A stretch of DNA of 6,032 bases from Desulfobacteraceae bacterium (GCA_013203195.1 JABMQM010000356.1:1-6032), one strand, 5' to 3'. Positions 1 to 5,947 are shown, counted from the first letter of the stretch. Notes: generated by a model not told the origin, from the sequence alone. A program made the numbers and translations.

Positions 1-20
1 GCAGGGGGCTTGCCCCCTGC
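1..20. repeat. Perfect palindrome at window edge
   Basis: GCAGGGGGC, a TT spacer, then GCCCCCTGC: two perfect 9-base arms that would fold into a very stable GC-rich hairpin. No T-run follows on the + strand, and the sequence that would follow on the minus strand lies outside the window. It could be an intergenic repeat of the REP type or part of a terminator for a neighbouring gene; the edge prevents a decision. Confidence 0.6.
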
Positions 21-98
21 TCGGCGCAGAGTTCGCGTTCTTGGGTTGGCGCCTATAGGGGATGCCGGGGACCGATTTGAATGCCACCTTTTAATCCA

Positions 99-125
99 CA
101 GATTTCGCAGATTACACAGATTACA
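99..125. repeat. Three tandem 9-bp direct repeats
   Basis: CAGATTTCG, CAGATTACA and CAGATTACA lie head to tail. The second and third units are identical and the first differs only in its last three bases. The surrounding words (ATCCACAGATT, ACACAGATTA) resemble short intergenic repeats that I recall as dispersed in many bacterial genomes. The array is too short to call iterons or an origin. Confidence 0.75.
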
Positions 126-448
126 ATTAATAGTTAAATAAAAGTATATTAAAACAGCACCATAAAATCAACGCATGAGTGAAATATATTTAGAGTCTTG
201 AGGGTGATAAGCCCAACCAATATCACAACTATTTGTCGAAGGCCTGGATGCACGATTCATGGAATCAGGAAAATCGGTTGATCAGTTAAAACCACAAGAT
301 GTTGGTTTTTCCACCCTCAAACCGGACCTGAAGATGAAGATCTACTCAGCTGTAGTAATCATTAAGTATTACAGGCATTAGAGGGTTTTGTGGCGCCAGG
401 ATAAATTCAGATATTAACATCAAGTGGATAGTTGCTGAATGTTAAAAT

Positions 449-1636
449 TCAGTTGGTATCGCAATGAGCATGTGATTGCTTTTTTACTGGTAGTTTTATA
501 GTAAAAGTAGTCCCTTGGCCTTTCTTGGATTCAACCTGTATCTCACCATTATATCCCTCCACCATCGTCTTAACGCTGGCCAGACCGAGTCCGGTTCCTT
601 TGCCAACCGGCTTGGTGGTAAAATCCGGGGAAAAGATCCTATCAAGATCCTCTTGTGCAATTCCTTCGCCGGTATCAGTTATATCCATAAACACATTGTT
701 GTCTTCAAACCGCGTCTTTATCATTAATGTCTTTTTTGCAGAATGCTGCATAGCATCAATAGCATTCTTTATTAGATTATCAATGATTTGCTTGATATGA
801 ATCGGGTTCCCAAAGATACATGGAAGTGTATCTGATAGAGCCACTTCTTTTTCTATCTCAGTTTTATAGGCAATATCTAAATTGAAAAAACTGAGTTGCT
901 TTTTAACTATTTTGTTTATATCAATCTGCTCAGAAGAATTTATTCTATCGTTTCTAGCATGGATAAGGATTCCAGAGATAATTTCTTTCAAATTCTCTGC
1001 ATTAGAATTGATAACTTTAAGATACTTATTTAATTTCTTTAAATCGGGATTCTTATCTGAAATCACAAAATCAGCAAGATCGAGTGCATTATATATAGCC
1101 TGCAATGGATTATTCAAATTGTGAACAATCTGCGAAGCATATTTGCCAATTTCAGCTTTACTCTGAATGGCCAGGAGCTGACTGGTTCTCTTTTCAACCA
1201 TTTTTTCCAGCAACTTGTTGTGTTCCTCTATTTTTCTGAGTAGATCCCTTTTTTCCTCTTGAAGATCGAAAATCTCAAGTGCCTGCCTTATGTTCACCTT
1301 CAATTCATCTTTGTTCCATGGCTTGGCAATATAGCGATACACCTGACCCCTGTTAATGGCCTCAAGGACAGTATCACTATCTGTAAGGGCAGATAACACG
1401 AGACGAACAATGTCAGGATATTTTTGCCCAACCTTATCAAGCAATGTCAGCCCATCCATTCCCGGCATAGAAAGGTCGGAGACTGTAACATGAACGTTTT
1501 CCTTCTCCAAGAAATCCAGTGCTTCTTTGCCGCCTCCGGCAAAAAGGCATCTATACGGTTCGTTCCGAAGCAGCCGTTTCAAGGAACTTAAAACAAATTG
1601 CTCATCGTCAACAAAGAGAACTGTTTGATTATTCAT
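449..1636 (-). CDS. Receiver-histidine kinase fusion (REC-HisKA-HATPase)
   Basis: A 395-residue cytoplasmic kinase with its receiver at the N-terminus. Residues ~5-122 form a CheY-like receiver: acidic pair D10/D11, phospho-acceptor D54 in V-S-D-L-S-M-P-G-M-D-G, switch S82, and K105 in K-P-W-N. A charged coiled-coil linker (~125-160, with E-K-R-T) leads to the dimerisation helix with H172 in H-N-L-N-N-P-L. The ATPase domain shows the N box (N287/N291), G1 D-T-G-E-G (321-325) and G2 G-K-G-T-G-L-G (345-351). There is no signal peptide or membrane segment. The residue after the catalytic His is Asn instead of the usual Glu, and the F-box reads F-S-P-D-F where F-D-P-F-F is common. The ATG at 1636 has no good Shine-Dalgarno, which suggests coupling to upstream translation. 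It is the last gene of the operon. Domain call is firm; the signal and partner are unknown. Confidence 0.95.
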   Translation of the reverse strand: MNNQTVLFVDDEQFVLSSLKRLLRNEPYRCLFAGGGKEALDFLEKENVHVTVSDLSMPGMDGLTLLDKVGQKYPDIVRLVLSALTDSDTVLEAINRGQVYRYIAKPWNKDELKVNIRQALEIFDLQEEKRDLLRKIEEHNKLLEKMVEKRTSQLLAIQSKAEIGKYASQIVHNLNNPLQAIYNALDLADFVISDKNPDLKKLNKYLKVINSNAENLKEIISGILIHARNDRINSSEQIDINKIVKKQLSFFNLDIAYKTEIEKEVALSDTLPCIFGNPIHIKQIIDNLIKNAIDAMQHSAKKTLMIKTRFEDNNVFMDITDTGEGIAQEDLDRIFSPDFTTKPVGKGTGLGLASVKTMVEGYNGEIQVESKKGQGTTFTIKLPVKKQSHAHCDTN

Positions 1637-1639
1637 TAC

Positions 1640-1744
1640 TTAATCGTCCGTCACTCTCGCCGAAGTTGTTGTAACGCGCCCCGGCCCAATTCCTCGGCAT
1701 TCCCAAGGTCCACTTGTATCAGAGGCATAAAATAGCAAACCCAT
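1640..1744 (-). CDS. Possible 34-residue ORF filling an operon gap
   Basis: ATG at 1744 begins two bases after the stop of the stand-alone receiver (TGA 1749-1747), and the TAA ends three bases before the ATG of the receiver-kinase at 1636. The frame encodes 34 residues beginning M-G-L-L-F-Y-A-S-D and ending T-S-A-R-V-T-D-D. No family is recognised and no Shine-Dalgarno is visible. The stretch is more GC-rich than its neighbours. The exact fit between two genes, one of which lacks its own ribosome binding site, is compatible with a translational coupler. A chance frame in a 110-bp spacer is equally possible. Confidence 0.25.
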   Translation of the reverse strand: MGLLFYASDTSGPWECRGIGPGRVTTTSARVTDD

Positions 1745-1746
1745 TA

Positions 1747-2250
1747 TCAATCTAATATAATATATCCGTCTTCATCACGCTCTACTTTGCTGATGCCGGG
1801 GTTTTCCTTTTCAAGCTTCTGCAGAACCGCATCACGTGATTTAACTTGCTGCAATAATGATTCCCTTTCCCAAATGAGCTCTATAGTCTCCAACGCTCTT
1901 CTGATCGTGACTTTCAACTCATTATCATTCCACGGTTTAAGAATAAATTTGTATACACCGGCTTCATTAATGGCATCCATTGCAATCTCAAGTTCTGACT
2001 GGCCGGTCAGCATAATGGTTAAAGATTTAGGATAGTCTGTTTTAACGCGCTTTAAGAAGTCAAGGCCGTTCATACCCGGCATTTTTTGATCGCTGATCAC
2101 CAAATGAACATCATAATCCTTTAGCACCGCAAGTCCTTTTTCTCCACTCTGAGCAGTAAGAATTTGATAATTTTCATTCCTTAGGACGCGCACAATCGAT
2201 TTAAGAATCATTTCTTCATCATCGACAATTAATATGGTGTGTTTTTTCAT
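1747..2250 (-). CDS. Stand-alone CheY-like response regulator
   Basis: A 167-residue receiver without an output domain. Residues ~4-122 form the REC fold: D10/D11 for Mg2+, phospho-acceptor D54 (V-I-S-D-Q-K-M-P-G-M-N-G), T82 and K105 in L-K-P-W-N-D. A short helical tail follows (~125-150), then a conserved-looking acidic end, V-E-R-D-E-D-G-Y-I-I-L-D. I recall similar ends on small regulators of this type in Desulfobacterota. The start is well set: ATG 2250 with AAGGA five bases upstream (2256-2260). Its receiver closely matches those of the two fused proteins in this operon (shared G-V-Y-[KR]-[FY]-I-x-K-P-W-N and L-K-V-x-I-R-x-A-L-E with the receiver-kinase), which points to duplication. It probably receives phosphate from one of the two kinases and acts by binding a partner protein or as a phosphate sink. 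Confidence 0.95.
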   Translation of the reverse strand: MKKHTILIVDDEEMILKSIVRVLRNENYQILTAQSGEKGLAVLKDYDVHLVISDQKMPGMNGLDFLKRVKTDYPKSLTIMLTGQSELEIAMDAINEAGVYKFILKPWNDNELKVTIRRALETIELIWERESLLQQVKSRDAVLQKLEKENPGISKVERDEDGYIILD

Positions 2251-2283
2251 AAAATTCCTTTTTCTTTTTCGTCTTGGCGGCTC

Positions 2284-2528
2284 TCATTTGTTGCCGGTTA
2301 TGTGAATCTTGCCGCAAAAAGGACAATTTCTCCAGTTTGAGGCTAACAATTTGCCGCAGTCGGCGCAGCGTGGGGTAACGGTCCCTCCGCAAAGCGGGCA
2401 AAATCTAAATCTTTCTTCCAGGTGAACGCTGCAATGCGGCATTTTATTCCAGAGACGTTTTGTTCGCCGAATACCCTGATGATTTCTTCAAAGGTGGTTA
2501 CACCTGCTTTTACATGATAACCGCAAAT
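2284..2528 (-). pseudogene. Frameshifted remnant: PulE/GspE-like tail plus double zinc ribbon
   Basis: From 2528 one frame reads I-C-G-Y-H-V-K-A-G-V-T-T-F-E-E-I-I-R-V-F-G, which resembles the C-terminal end of PulE/GspE/PilB ATPases (A-G-x-T-T-x-E-E-V-L-R-V). It reaches K-C at 2444-2439. There the sense moves by one frame and continues P-H-C ... C-P-L-C ... C-A-D-C ... C-P-F-C-G-K to a TGA at 2284-2286. Allowing one missing base in the TGCCG at 2437-2441, the product has four CxxC knuckles spaced CxxC-10-CxxC-7-CxxC-10-CxxC, a double zinc ribbon. The upstream frame is closed by TAG at 2531-2529 and has no usable start, so the piece is the last ~80 codons of a longer gene. Alternatively, ATG 2442 (GGAA upstream) gives an intact 52-residue ribbon, M-P-H-C to T-G-N-K, lacking only the first zinc Cys. 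A sequencing error cannot be excluded for the frameshift, but it would not explain the missing N-terminal part. Confidence 0.6.
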
Positions 2529-2539
2529 CTATCAAACGG

Positions 2540-3607
2540 CTAATGTCCATTAACAGGCAGCCGAATCGAAAATGTCGTTCCACTGCCCAGTCTGCTTTTT
2601 ACCTCGATAGTTCCGTTGTGTTTATTAATAATGTTGTAGGCCACATTAAGCCCCAATCCCGTCCCTTTACCAACCTCTTTAGTAGTAAAAAACGGATCGA
2701 ATATCTTGGAAAGATTCGTTTCAGAAATTCCTGAGCCGGTATCGCTGATGGTGATCTTTATATGCTCATCCTCACTGATGGTTGTGATCTTGATCTCCCC
2801 TTTTTCATCGATGGCCTGGGCCGCATTAACTAAAATGTTCATGAAAACCTGGTTAAGCTGCTGGGAATAACATTTCACAAGCGGCAGCTCACCATAATCC
2901 TTGGTGATTTTGGCTTTATACTTCAGTTCATTCCAGACAATATTGAGGGTTGAATCGAGGTTCTTATTAATGTCGGCAAATTTTTGCTCGTCTTCTCCGG
3001 GATGAGCAAAATCTTTCAAATCGATCACGATCTTATTGATACGCCCAGCACCTTCCAAAGACTCCTCAATTAGATTCGGAAGGTCCTCCAAAATAAAATC
3101 AATGTCAATTTCCTCTTCTAATTTAATGATCCGCTCCAATCCTCCCGTAATGGCCTTTCGGACTTCTTCTGCCGCCATAGTCTCATTTAATCCCGACAAA
3201 AAGGATCTGTAGTGCTCGACCAATGATCGGATATCTTTTTCATATTCTTTCAGGGTGTTCAAATTGCTGCTGACAAACCCCATGGGGTTGTTGATTTCAT
3301 GGGCCACACCAGCTGCCAGATGCCCGATGGAAGCCATCTTCTCCTGATGTATTAGCTGGCTTTGGGTCTCTTTGATCTCTTGAACCTTTTTTTGCAGTTC
3401 AATTTCTAAACTTGCTGCCATCTGCCGATATTTCTGCTCTGAGGCTTCAAGGCGAGCTGCTTTTTCCTTGAGCCGGGCATATGATTCTTCCACTATCTGT
3501 TCGTGAAGCCCTGCTGTCAGTTCATATTCCCGGTCAAAATCATCGCGATGATTACTTTGTGCATTATTCCCTTTGCTTTTTCGCAAAGACCTGCTGATAT
3601 TTTTCAT
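2540..3607 (-). CDS. Soluble sensor histidine kinase with extended HisKA domain
   Basis: A 355-residue cytoplasmic kinase. Residues 1-~35 are polar, and ~36-95 form a long coiled coil (E-E-S-Y-A-R-L-K-E-K through Q-L-I-H-Q-E-K-M-A-S-I-G). The H box is A-G-V-A-H-E-I-N-N-P with phospho-acceptor H103. The dimerisation region is unusually long (103-~200), with the inserted acidic helix E-E-E-I-D-I-D-F-I-L-E-D-L-P. I recall this as a recurring kinase subfamily with N-P-x-G-F-V-x-S-N-L after the H box. The ATPase domain has N257/N261, G1 D-T-G-S-G (289-293), F box F-D-P-F-F (303-307) and G2 G-K-G-T-G-L-G (313-319), all intact. No membrane segment and no clear sensor domain are seen, so input may come through the coiled coil or a partner such as the upstream receiver-PAS protein. 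ATG 3607 has GGTGA six bases upstream. It probably phosphorylates one or more receivers of this operon. Confidence 0.95.
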   Translation of the reverse strand: MKNISRSLRKSKGNNAQSNHRDDFDREYELTAGLHEQIVEESYARLKEKAARLEASEQKYRQMAASLEIELQKKVQEIKETQSQLIHQEKMASIGHLAAGVAHEINNPMGFVSSNLNTLKEYEKDIRSLVEHYRSFLSGLNETMAAEEVRKAITGGLERIIKLEEEIDIDFILEDLPNLIEESLEGAGRINKIVIDLKDFAHPGEDEQKFADINKNLDSTLNIVWNELKYKAKITKDYGELPLVKCYSQQLNQVFMNILVNAAQAIDEKGEIKITTISEDEHIKITISDTGSGISETNLSKIFDPFFTTKEVGKGTGLGLNVAYNIINKHNGTIEVKSRLGSGTTFSIRLPVNGH

Positions 3608-3649
3608 CTGTTTTCACCAATTTTTTTTTATCCTTTTGTACTTTTATAT

Positions 3650-3682
3650 GTATTTTCAGACTCATAAGTATTTTCAGATTCA
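3650..3682. repeat. Two 15-bp direct repeats, 18-bp period
   Basis: GTATTTTCAGACTCA (3650-3664) and GTATTTTCAGATTCA (3668-3682) match at 14 of 15 positions, separated by three bases, in the 83-bp gap between the receiver-PAS gene and the histidine kinase. They may be a small slippage duplication; no known binding site is recognised. Confidence 0.6.
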
Positions 3683-3690
3683 CAGCAAAA

Positions 3691-4518
3691 TTAAGTCACT
3701 ACGGGTTTTAACGCCATTACAACACCTTTGCCGCGAAACCGGCCGGAAAGGGGGACAAAATCCAAATCGTAAGTTGCTTCTGAAAACATATATCCATTAA
3801 ATGCATCGCCGGTGTCGGTGCTTAACACACCGGCTATTTTTTCTTCCACATCGCTCGAAAAGAACTCCGAAATACTCTTCCCTATCTCTATGCTTCCATT
3901 GTTGAACGACAAGGCCTGTGCCATGCTATTGGTCAGTACGATCATCATATCGCTGCTTATCCCGACAATAGGTATGGGCAGGTCTTCCAGGATAGAATGT
4001 GACAGTTCAAGGGCCTGGTTTTGAATTTCAAGATCCATGGTCCTGTTTTTAACCAGCGCCTCCAAATTTTCATTGATTTGCTTTAAATCTTCATTTTGCT
4101 GTAGAACCTTTGCATGAAGCTTTTTGTTGGACTGCACCAGGTCGTATTGCTCCAGGCCCTGCTTGATCTCCAGCTTTAAATTCTGATCATTCCAGGGTTT
4201 CAGGATGAATTTATAGATATGTCCTTTGTTGATCGATGCGGTGATGGAATCTACCTCGGTGTATCCCGTCAGGACGATTCGAATAATATCAGGATGATTT
4301 TCTTTTACTTTTGCCAAGAACTCGGTTCCGCTCATTTTCGGCATTCGCTGGTCGGAGATCACCATATGGACGTCATTCTCTTTAAGGATTGTTAAGCCGC
4401 CGGCACCGCTATTCGCCGTTAAGAGTCGATAGCCGTCCTTTCGCAGCAAGCGTTTTAAGGAACGCAGAATATTTTCCTCGTCATCTACACATAAGACCGT
4501 ATGCTGATAATCATTCAC
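3691..4518 (-). CDS. Receiver-PAS-like response regulator
   Basis: A 275-residue cytoplasmic protein. Residues ~6-124 are a CheY-like receiver: D12/D13, phospho-acceptor D56 (V-I-S-D-Q-R-M-P-K-M-S-G), T84 and K107 in L-K-P-W-N-D. A coiled-coil linker (~128-172, containing V-K-N-R-T) parallels that of the receiver-kinase at 449-1636. The last ~100 residues look PAS-like: I-L-E-D-L-P-I-P-I-V-G-I with a following N-S-M-A-Q-A-L, then a beta-rich end, R-G-K-G-V-V-M-A-L-K-P. No kinase, cyclase or DNA-binding domain follows. The start is GTG (4518-4516), five bases after the HDOD stop, with GGAGAAG overlapping the end of that gene. It may pass phosphorylation state to the separate kinase just downstream, or be a former hybrid kinase that lost its catalytic half. 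The PAS assignment is weaker than the receiver call. Confidence 0.93.
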   Translation of the reverse strand: MNDYQHTVLCVDDEENILRSLKRLLRKDGYRLLTANSGAGGLTILKENDVHMVISDQRMPKMSGTEFLAKVKENHPDIIRIVLTGYTEVDSITASINKGHIYKFILKPWNDQNLKLEIKQGLEQYDLVQSNKKLHAKVLQQNEDLKQINENLEALVKNRTMDLEIQNQALELSHSILEDLPIPIVGISSDMMIVLTNSMAQALSFNNGSIEIGKSISEFFSSDVEEKIAGVLSTDTGDAFNGYMFSEATYDLDFVPLSGRFRGKGVVMALKPVVT

Positions 4519-4523
4519 TTCGT

Positions 4524-5378
4524 TTACTTCTCCAGAAAAAATTTGCAGGCTGATTCGATTTCCAATGACACCTCAGGATACCAGTCAGATACAGTACCTA
4601 ATTGGCCCCTCAAGACCTTTACGGCATCAGGGTGAATGTCGGATAGTTTAAGCTTGGCTTTAGAATCAGCTCCATGCGTGTTGACTATAATATCGGCCAC
4701 ATGGATTATCATTAATAAATTTAGGTCATTGACACTTGGCCTCACATCGTGATGATATCGAATGGCATCAACCAGCCCCGCAGGCAACTGCCATTTTTTG
4801 GCCAAATGTCCACCGATTTGGGTATGGTCGACAGGGATTTCACTTTTTTCAGCCTCATAAAATGACTGGTTATTCACCTTGACCGATAAACAAACCTTTT
4901 GGAAAAGCTCCTTGAAATACTGTATGAGTATGACCTTTCCTATATCATGCAAGAGTCCGCCTATAAAACAGTCATCTGCCGAGTGAATTTTAGATTTCTC
5001 GGCAAGATGTTTACTGGTGACGGCAACTGCAACGGAATGCTTCCAGAACTCCGTAATGTCAAAACCGTCAAAAATTTCCTCGGAGGAAAAGGCATCGATA
5101 ATCGAAACCGAAACCACGGCATTTCTGATCGTATTGAAACCCAATACGACAATGGCATGGGAAATAGAGCTTATTTTGCCCCTAAAGCCGAAAAAGGCCG
5201 AATTAACCAGCTTCAATATCTTTGAGACCATGGCCTGGTCATTTACTAATATTTTGCTCAATTTATTGATGGAAGTATCGTAATCGAGTAACATCTGGTT
5301 CACTTCCATAGCGATAGCCGGTAATGTTGGCAGACCTTCAATACGATCGAGCTTTTTTAAAATTGTTTTTGCATCCAT
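4524..5378 (-). CDS. HDOD domain signalling protein
   Basis: A 284-residue cytoplasmic protein, essentially one HDOD domain (~10-215) plus a helical tail. Typical signatures are L-P-T-L-P near 16-20, L-K-L-V-N-S-A-F-F-G (55-64), I-S-S-I-S-H-A-I-V-V-L-G (69-80), F-W-K-H-S (111-115), G-G-L-L-H-D-I-G-K (140-148), D-H-T-Q-I-G-G-H-L (184-192) and Y-H-H (208-210). HDOD proteins are a regulatory branch of the HD superfamily, often paired with receivers and kinases and acting through protein contacts. This one keeps H114, H144/D145, H185, H209/H210 and D229, the pattern that could still bind metal, so hydrolase activity is not excluded by sequence. It is the first gene of the operon. ATG 5378 is preceded by a weak AAGAAG (5385-5390) next to a hairpin. 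Family call is firm; the specific role is inferred. Confidence 0.95.
   Translation of the reverse strand: MDAKTILKKLDRIEGLPTLPAIAMEVNQMLLDYDTSINKLSKILVNDQAMVSKILKLVNSAFFGFRGKISSISHAIVVLGFNTIRNAVVSVSIIDAFSSEEIFDGFDITEFWKHSVAVAVTSKHLAEKSKIHSADDCFIGGLLHDIGKVILIQYFKELFQKVCLSVKVNNQSFYEAEKSEIPVDHTQIGGHLAKKWQLPAGLVDAIRYHHDVRPSVNDLNLLMIIHVADIIVNTHGADSKAKLKLSDIHPDAVKVLRGQLGTVSDWYPEVSLEIESACKFFLEK
4527..4533 (-). promoter_or_regulatory. Ribosome binding site overlapping HDOD stop
   Basis: GGAGAAG is the end of the HDOD reading frame (its L-E-K codons), directly before the TAA at 4526-4524, and lies eight bases upstream of the GTG start at 4518. It supports the GTG start and translational coupling of the two genes. 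The nearest ATG (4514) is out of frame. Confidence 0.7.
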
Positions 5379-5392
5379 TGCATTCTTCTTAA

Positions 5393-5425
5393 CTGCTCAA
5401 CCGAAGTTTGAGGGTCGGTGAGCAG
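5393..5425 (-). promoter_or_regulatory. Leader hairpin just upstream of HDOD start
   Basis: On the minus strand CTGCTCACCGA (5425-5415) pairs over 11 bases with TCGGTTGAGCAG (5404-5393), with one bulged base and a 10-base loop. Inside it an alternative smaller stem can form around C-TTCG-G (CTCAAAC / GTTGAG, 5412-5398), a very stable tetraloop type in RNA. The outer stem ends two bases before the weak AAGAAG of the HDOD gene. This position suits translation or mRNA stability control, but no known riboswitch class is recognised. Confidence 0.5.
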
Positions 5426-5454
5426 ATTGAAATTCTTCATGAAATATTCAAGTT

Positions 5455-5477
5455 ATAAAATCGCTTCGCGATTTTAT
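5455..5477. repeat. Perfect palindrome, 10-bp arms
   Basis: ATAAAATCGC, TTC, GCGATTTTAT: perfect ten-base arms with a three-base loop, five bases from the next palindrome. In the leader RNA it would form a hairpin. The arm ends in TTTTAT, so a weak terminator is possible in either direction, though no true T-run follows. It may be one of a family of short dispersed palindromes. Confidence 0.7.
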
Positions 5478-5482
5478 GTAAC

Positions 5483-5501
5483 GTCCCGCTTAAAGCGGGA
5501 C
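5483..5501. repeat. Perfect palindrome, 8-bp GC-rich arms
   Basis: GTCCCGCT, TAA, AGCGGGAC: perfect eight-base arms with a three-base loop. It lies between the sigma-54-like promoter and the HDOD gene and pairs with its neighbour at 5455-5477 as a double hairpin. No T-run follows, so it is not a standard terminator; a REP-like repeat or an RNA stability element is more likely. Confidence 0.7.
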
Positions 5502-5588
5502 TCAATAAAGGGAATTTCCTATGCTACCACCCTGTTCGTTTTCGATTATCATTTCTGAAATTGCTACAAGGTGGCTATAAAGAAGGAT

Positions 5589-5605
5589 AGCAAAATATGT
5601 GCCAA
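5589..5605 (-). promoter_or_regulatory. Sigma-54 (RpoN) -24/-12 promoter
   Basis: Minus strand reads TTGGCAC-ATATT-TTGCT, which fits the RpoN consensus YTGGCAC-N5-TTGCW at every fixed position, with the GG and GC in correct spacing. Transcription would begin near 5578 and give a ~200-base leader to the HDOD start at 5378, in the right direction for the whole operon. A one-mismatch IHF-like word (TATCAA-CAAG-GTA, 5655-5667) lies ~80 bases upstream of the predicted start, where IHF often sits at such promoters; this part is weak. No activator gene is in the window. The call is by consensus only. Confidence 0.65.
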
Positions 5606-5947
5606 TTAAAATAATCTCTATGGACTTAAGTAGAAAACATCCAAACACATATAATATCAACAAGGTACAACCAGTACTAAACTAAGTTAAGGATTATAAA
5701 ATTAGAAATGTATTCTGTGAGGTATTAAAGGAGTGACTTTCCGCTAAATTATTGACAAGGGTAGGCAGGAAATTGACGGACAATTCTCATAGAGCAATGA
5801 AAATCCCTGTACGGTATTGGATAGATTTCTTGATAATAAAATTGTGGTATATATTGCCATTTAGTTATGCAACATACTAAAATTAAAATCAATCTGTATC
5901 ATACTCAGTCCAAAGGTATGAAAATAAAAACCCCGTTAGGTCTGCGT

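Larger units (their letters stand above)
1..448. other. Non-coding region downstream of the operon
   Basis: No convincing gene is present. The first ~90 bases are GC-rich with palindromic words, and the rest is AT-rich. It holds the edge palindrome (1-20), the 9-bp triple repeat (99-125) and one short + strand open frame (ATG 259 to stop 381, 40 codons) with no good ribosome binding site and no family I recognise. No clear rho-independent terminator for the operon ending at 449 was found: the small hairpin over its stop codon (435-452, six-base arms) has no T-run. Confidence 0.6.

Noticed and set aside
259..381. Plus-strand 40-codon frame (M-E-S-G-K-S-V-D start)
   Set aside because: No ribosome binding site, no recognisable family, and the frame is open only from 211. 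It may be a remnant, but nothing in the sequence shows it.
435..452. Inverted repeat CTGAAT/ATTCAG over the stop of the receiver-kinase, considered as a terminator
   Set aside because: Arms are only six bases and AT-rich, and no T-run follows on the minus strand.
2219..2401. 60-codon minus-strand frame across the zinc-ribbon remnant
   Set aside because: Its product is Arg/Lys-rich low-information sequence in the wrong frame, and it overlaps both the receiver start and the Cys-rich frame.
4899..5225. 108-codon plus-strand frame opposite the HDOD gene
   Set aside because: It is a shadow of the HDOD coding sequence, with no family match and no ribosome binding site.
5502..5681. Minus-strand open frame of ~59 codons with hydrophobic stretches, ending I-G-N-S-L-Y
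   Set aside because: It overlaps the sigma-54-like promoter, has only GTG/TTG or a late ATG as starts, shows no Shine-Dalgarno, and its hydrophobic composition is what T-rich DNA gives by chance. The last 16 codons (ATG 5552) as a leader peptide are equally unsupported.
5751..5780. TTGACA on the plus strand as a sigma-70 -35 element
   Set aside because: No acceptable -10 hexamer at 16-18 bases, and no gene downstream on that strand.
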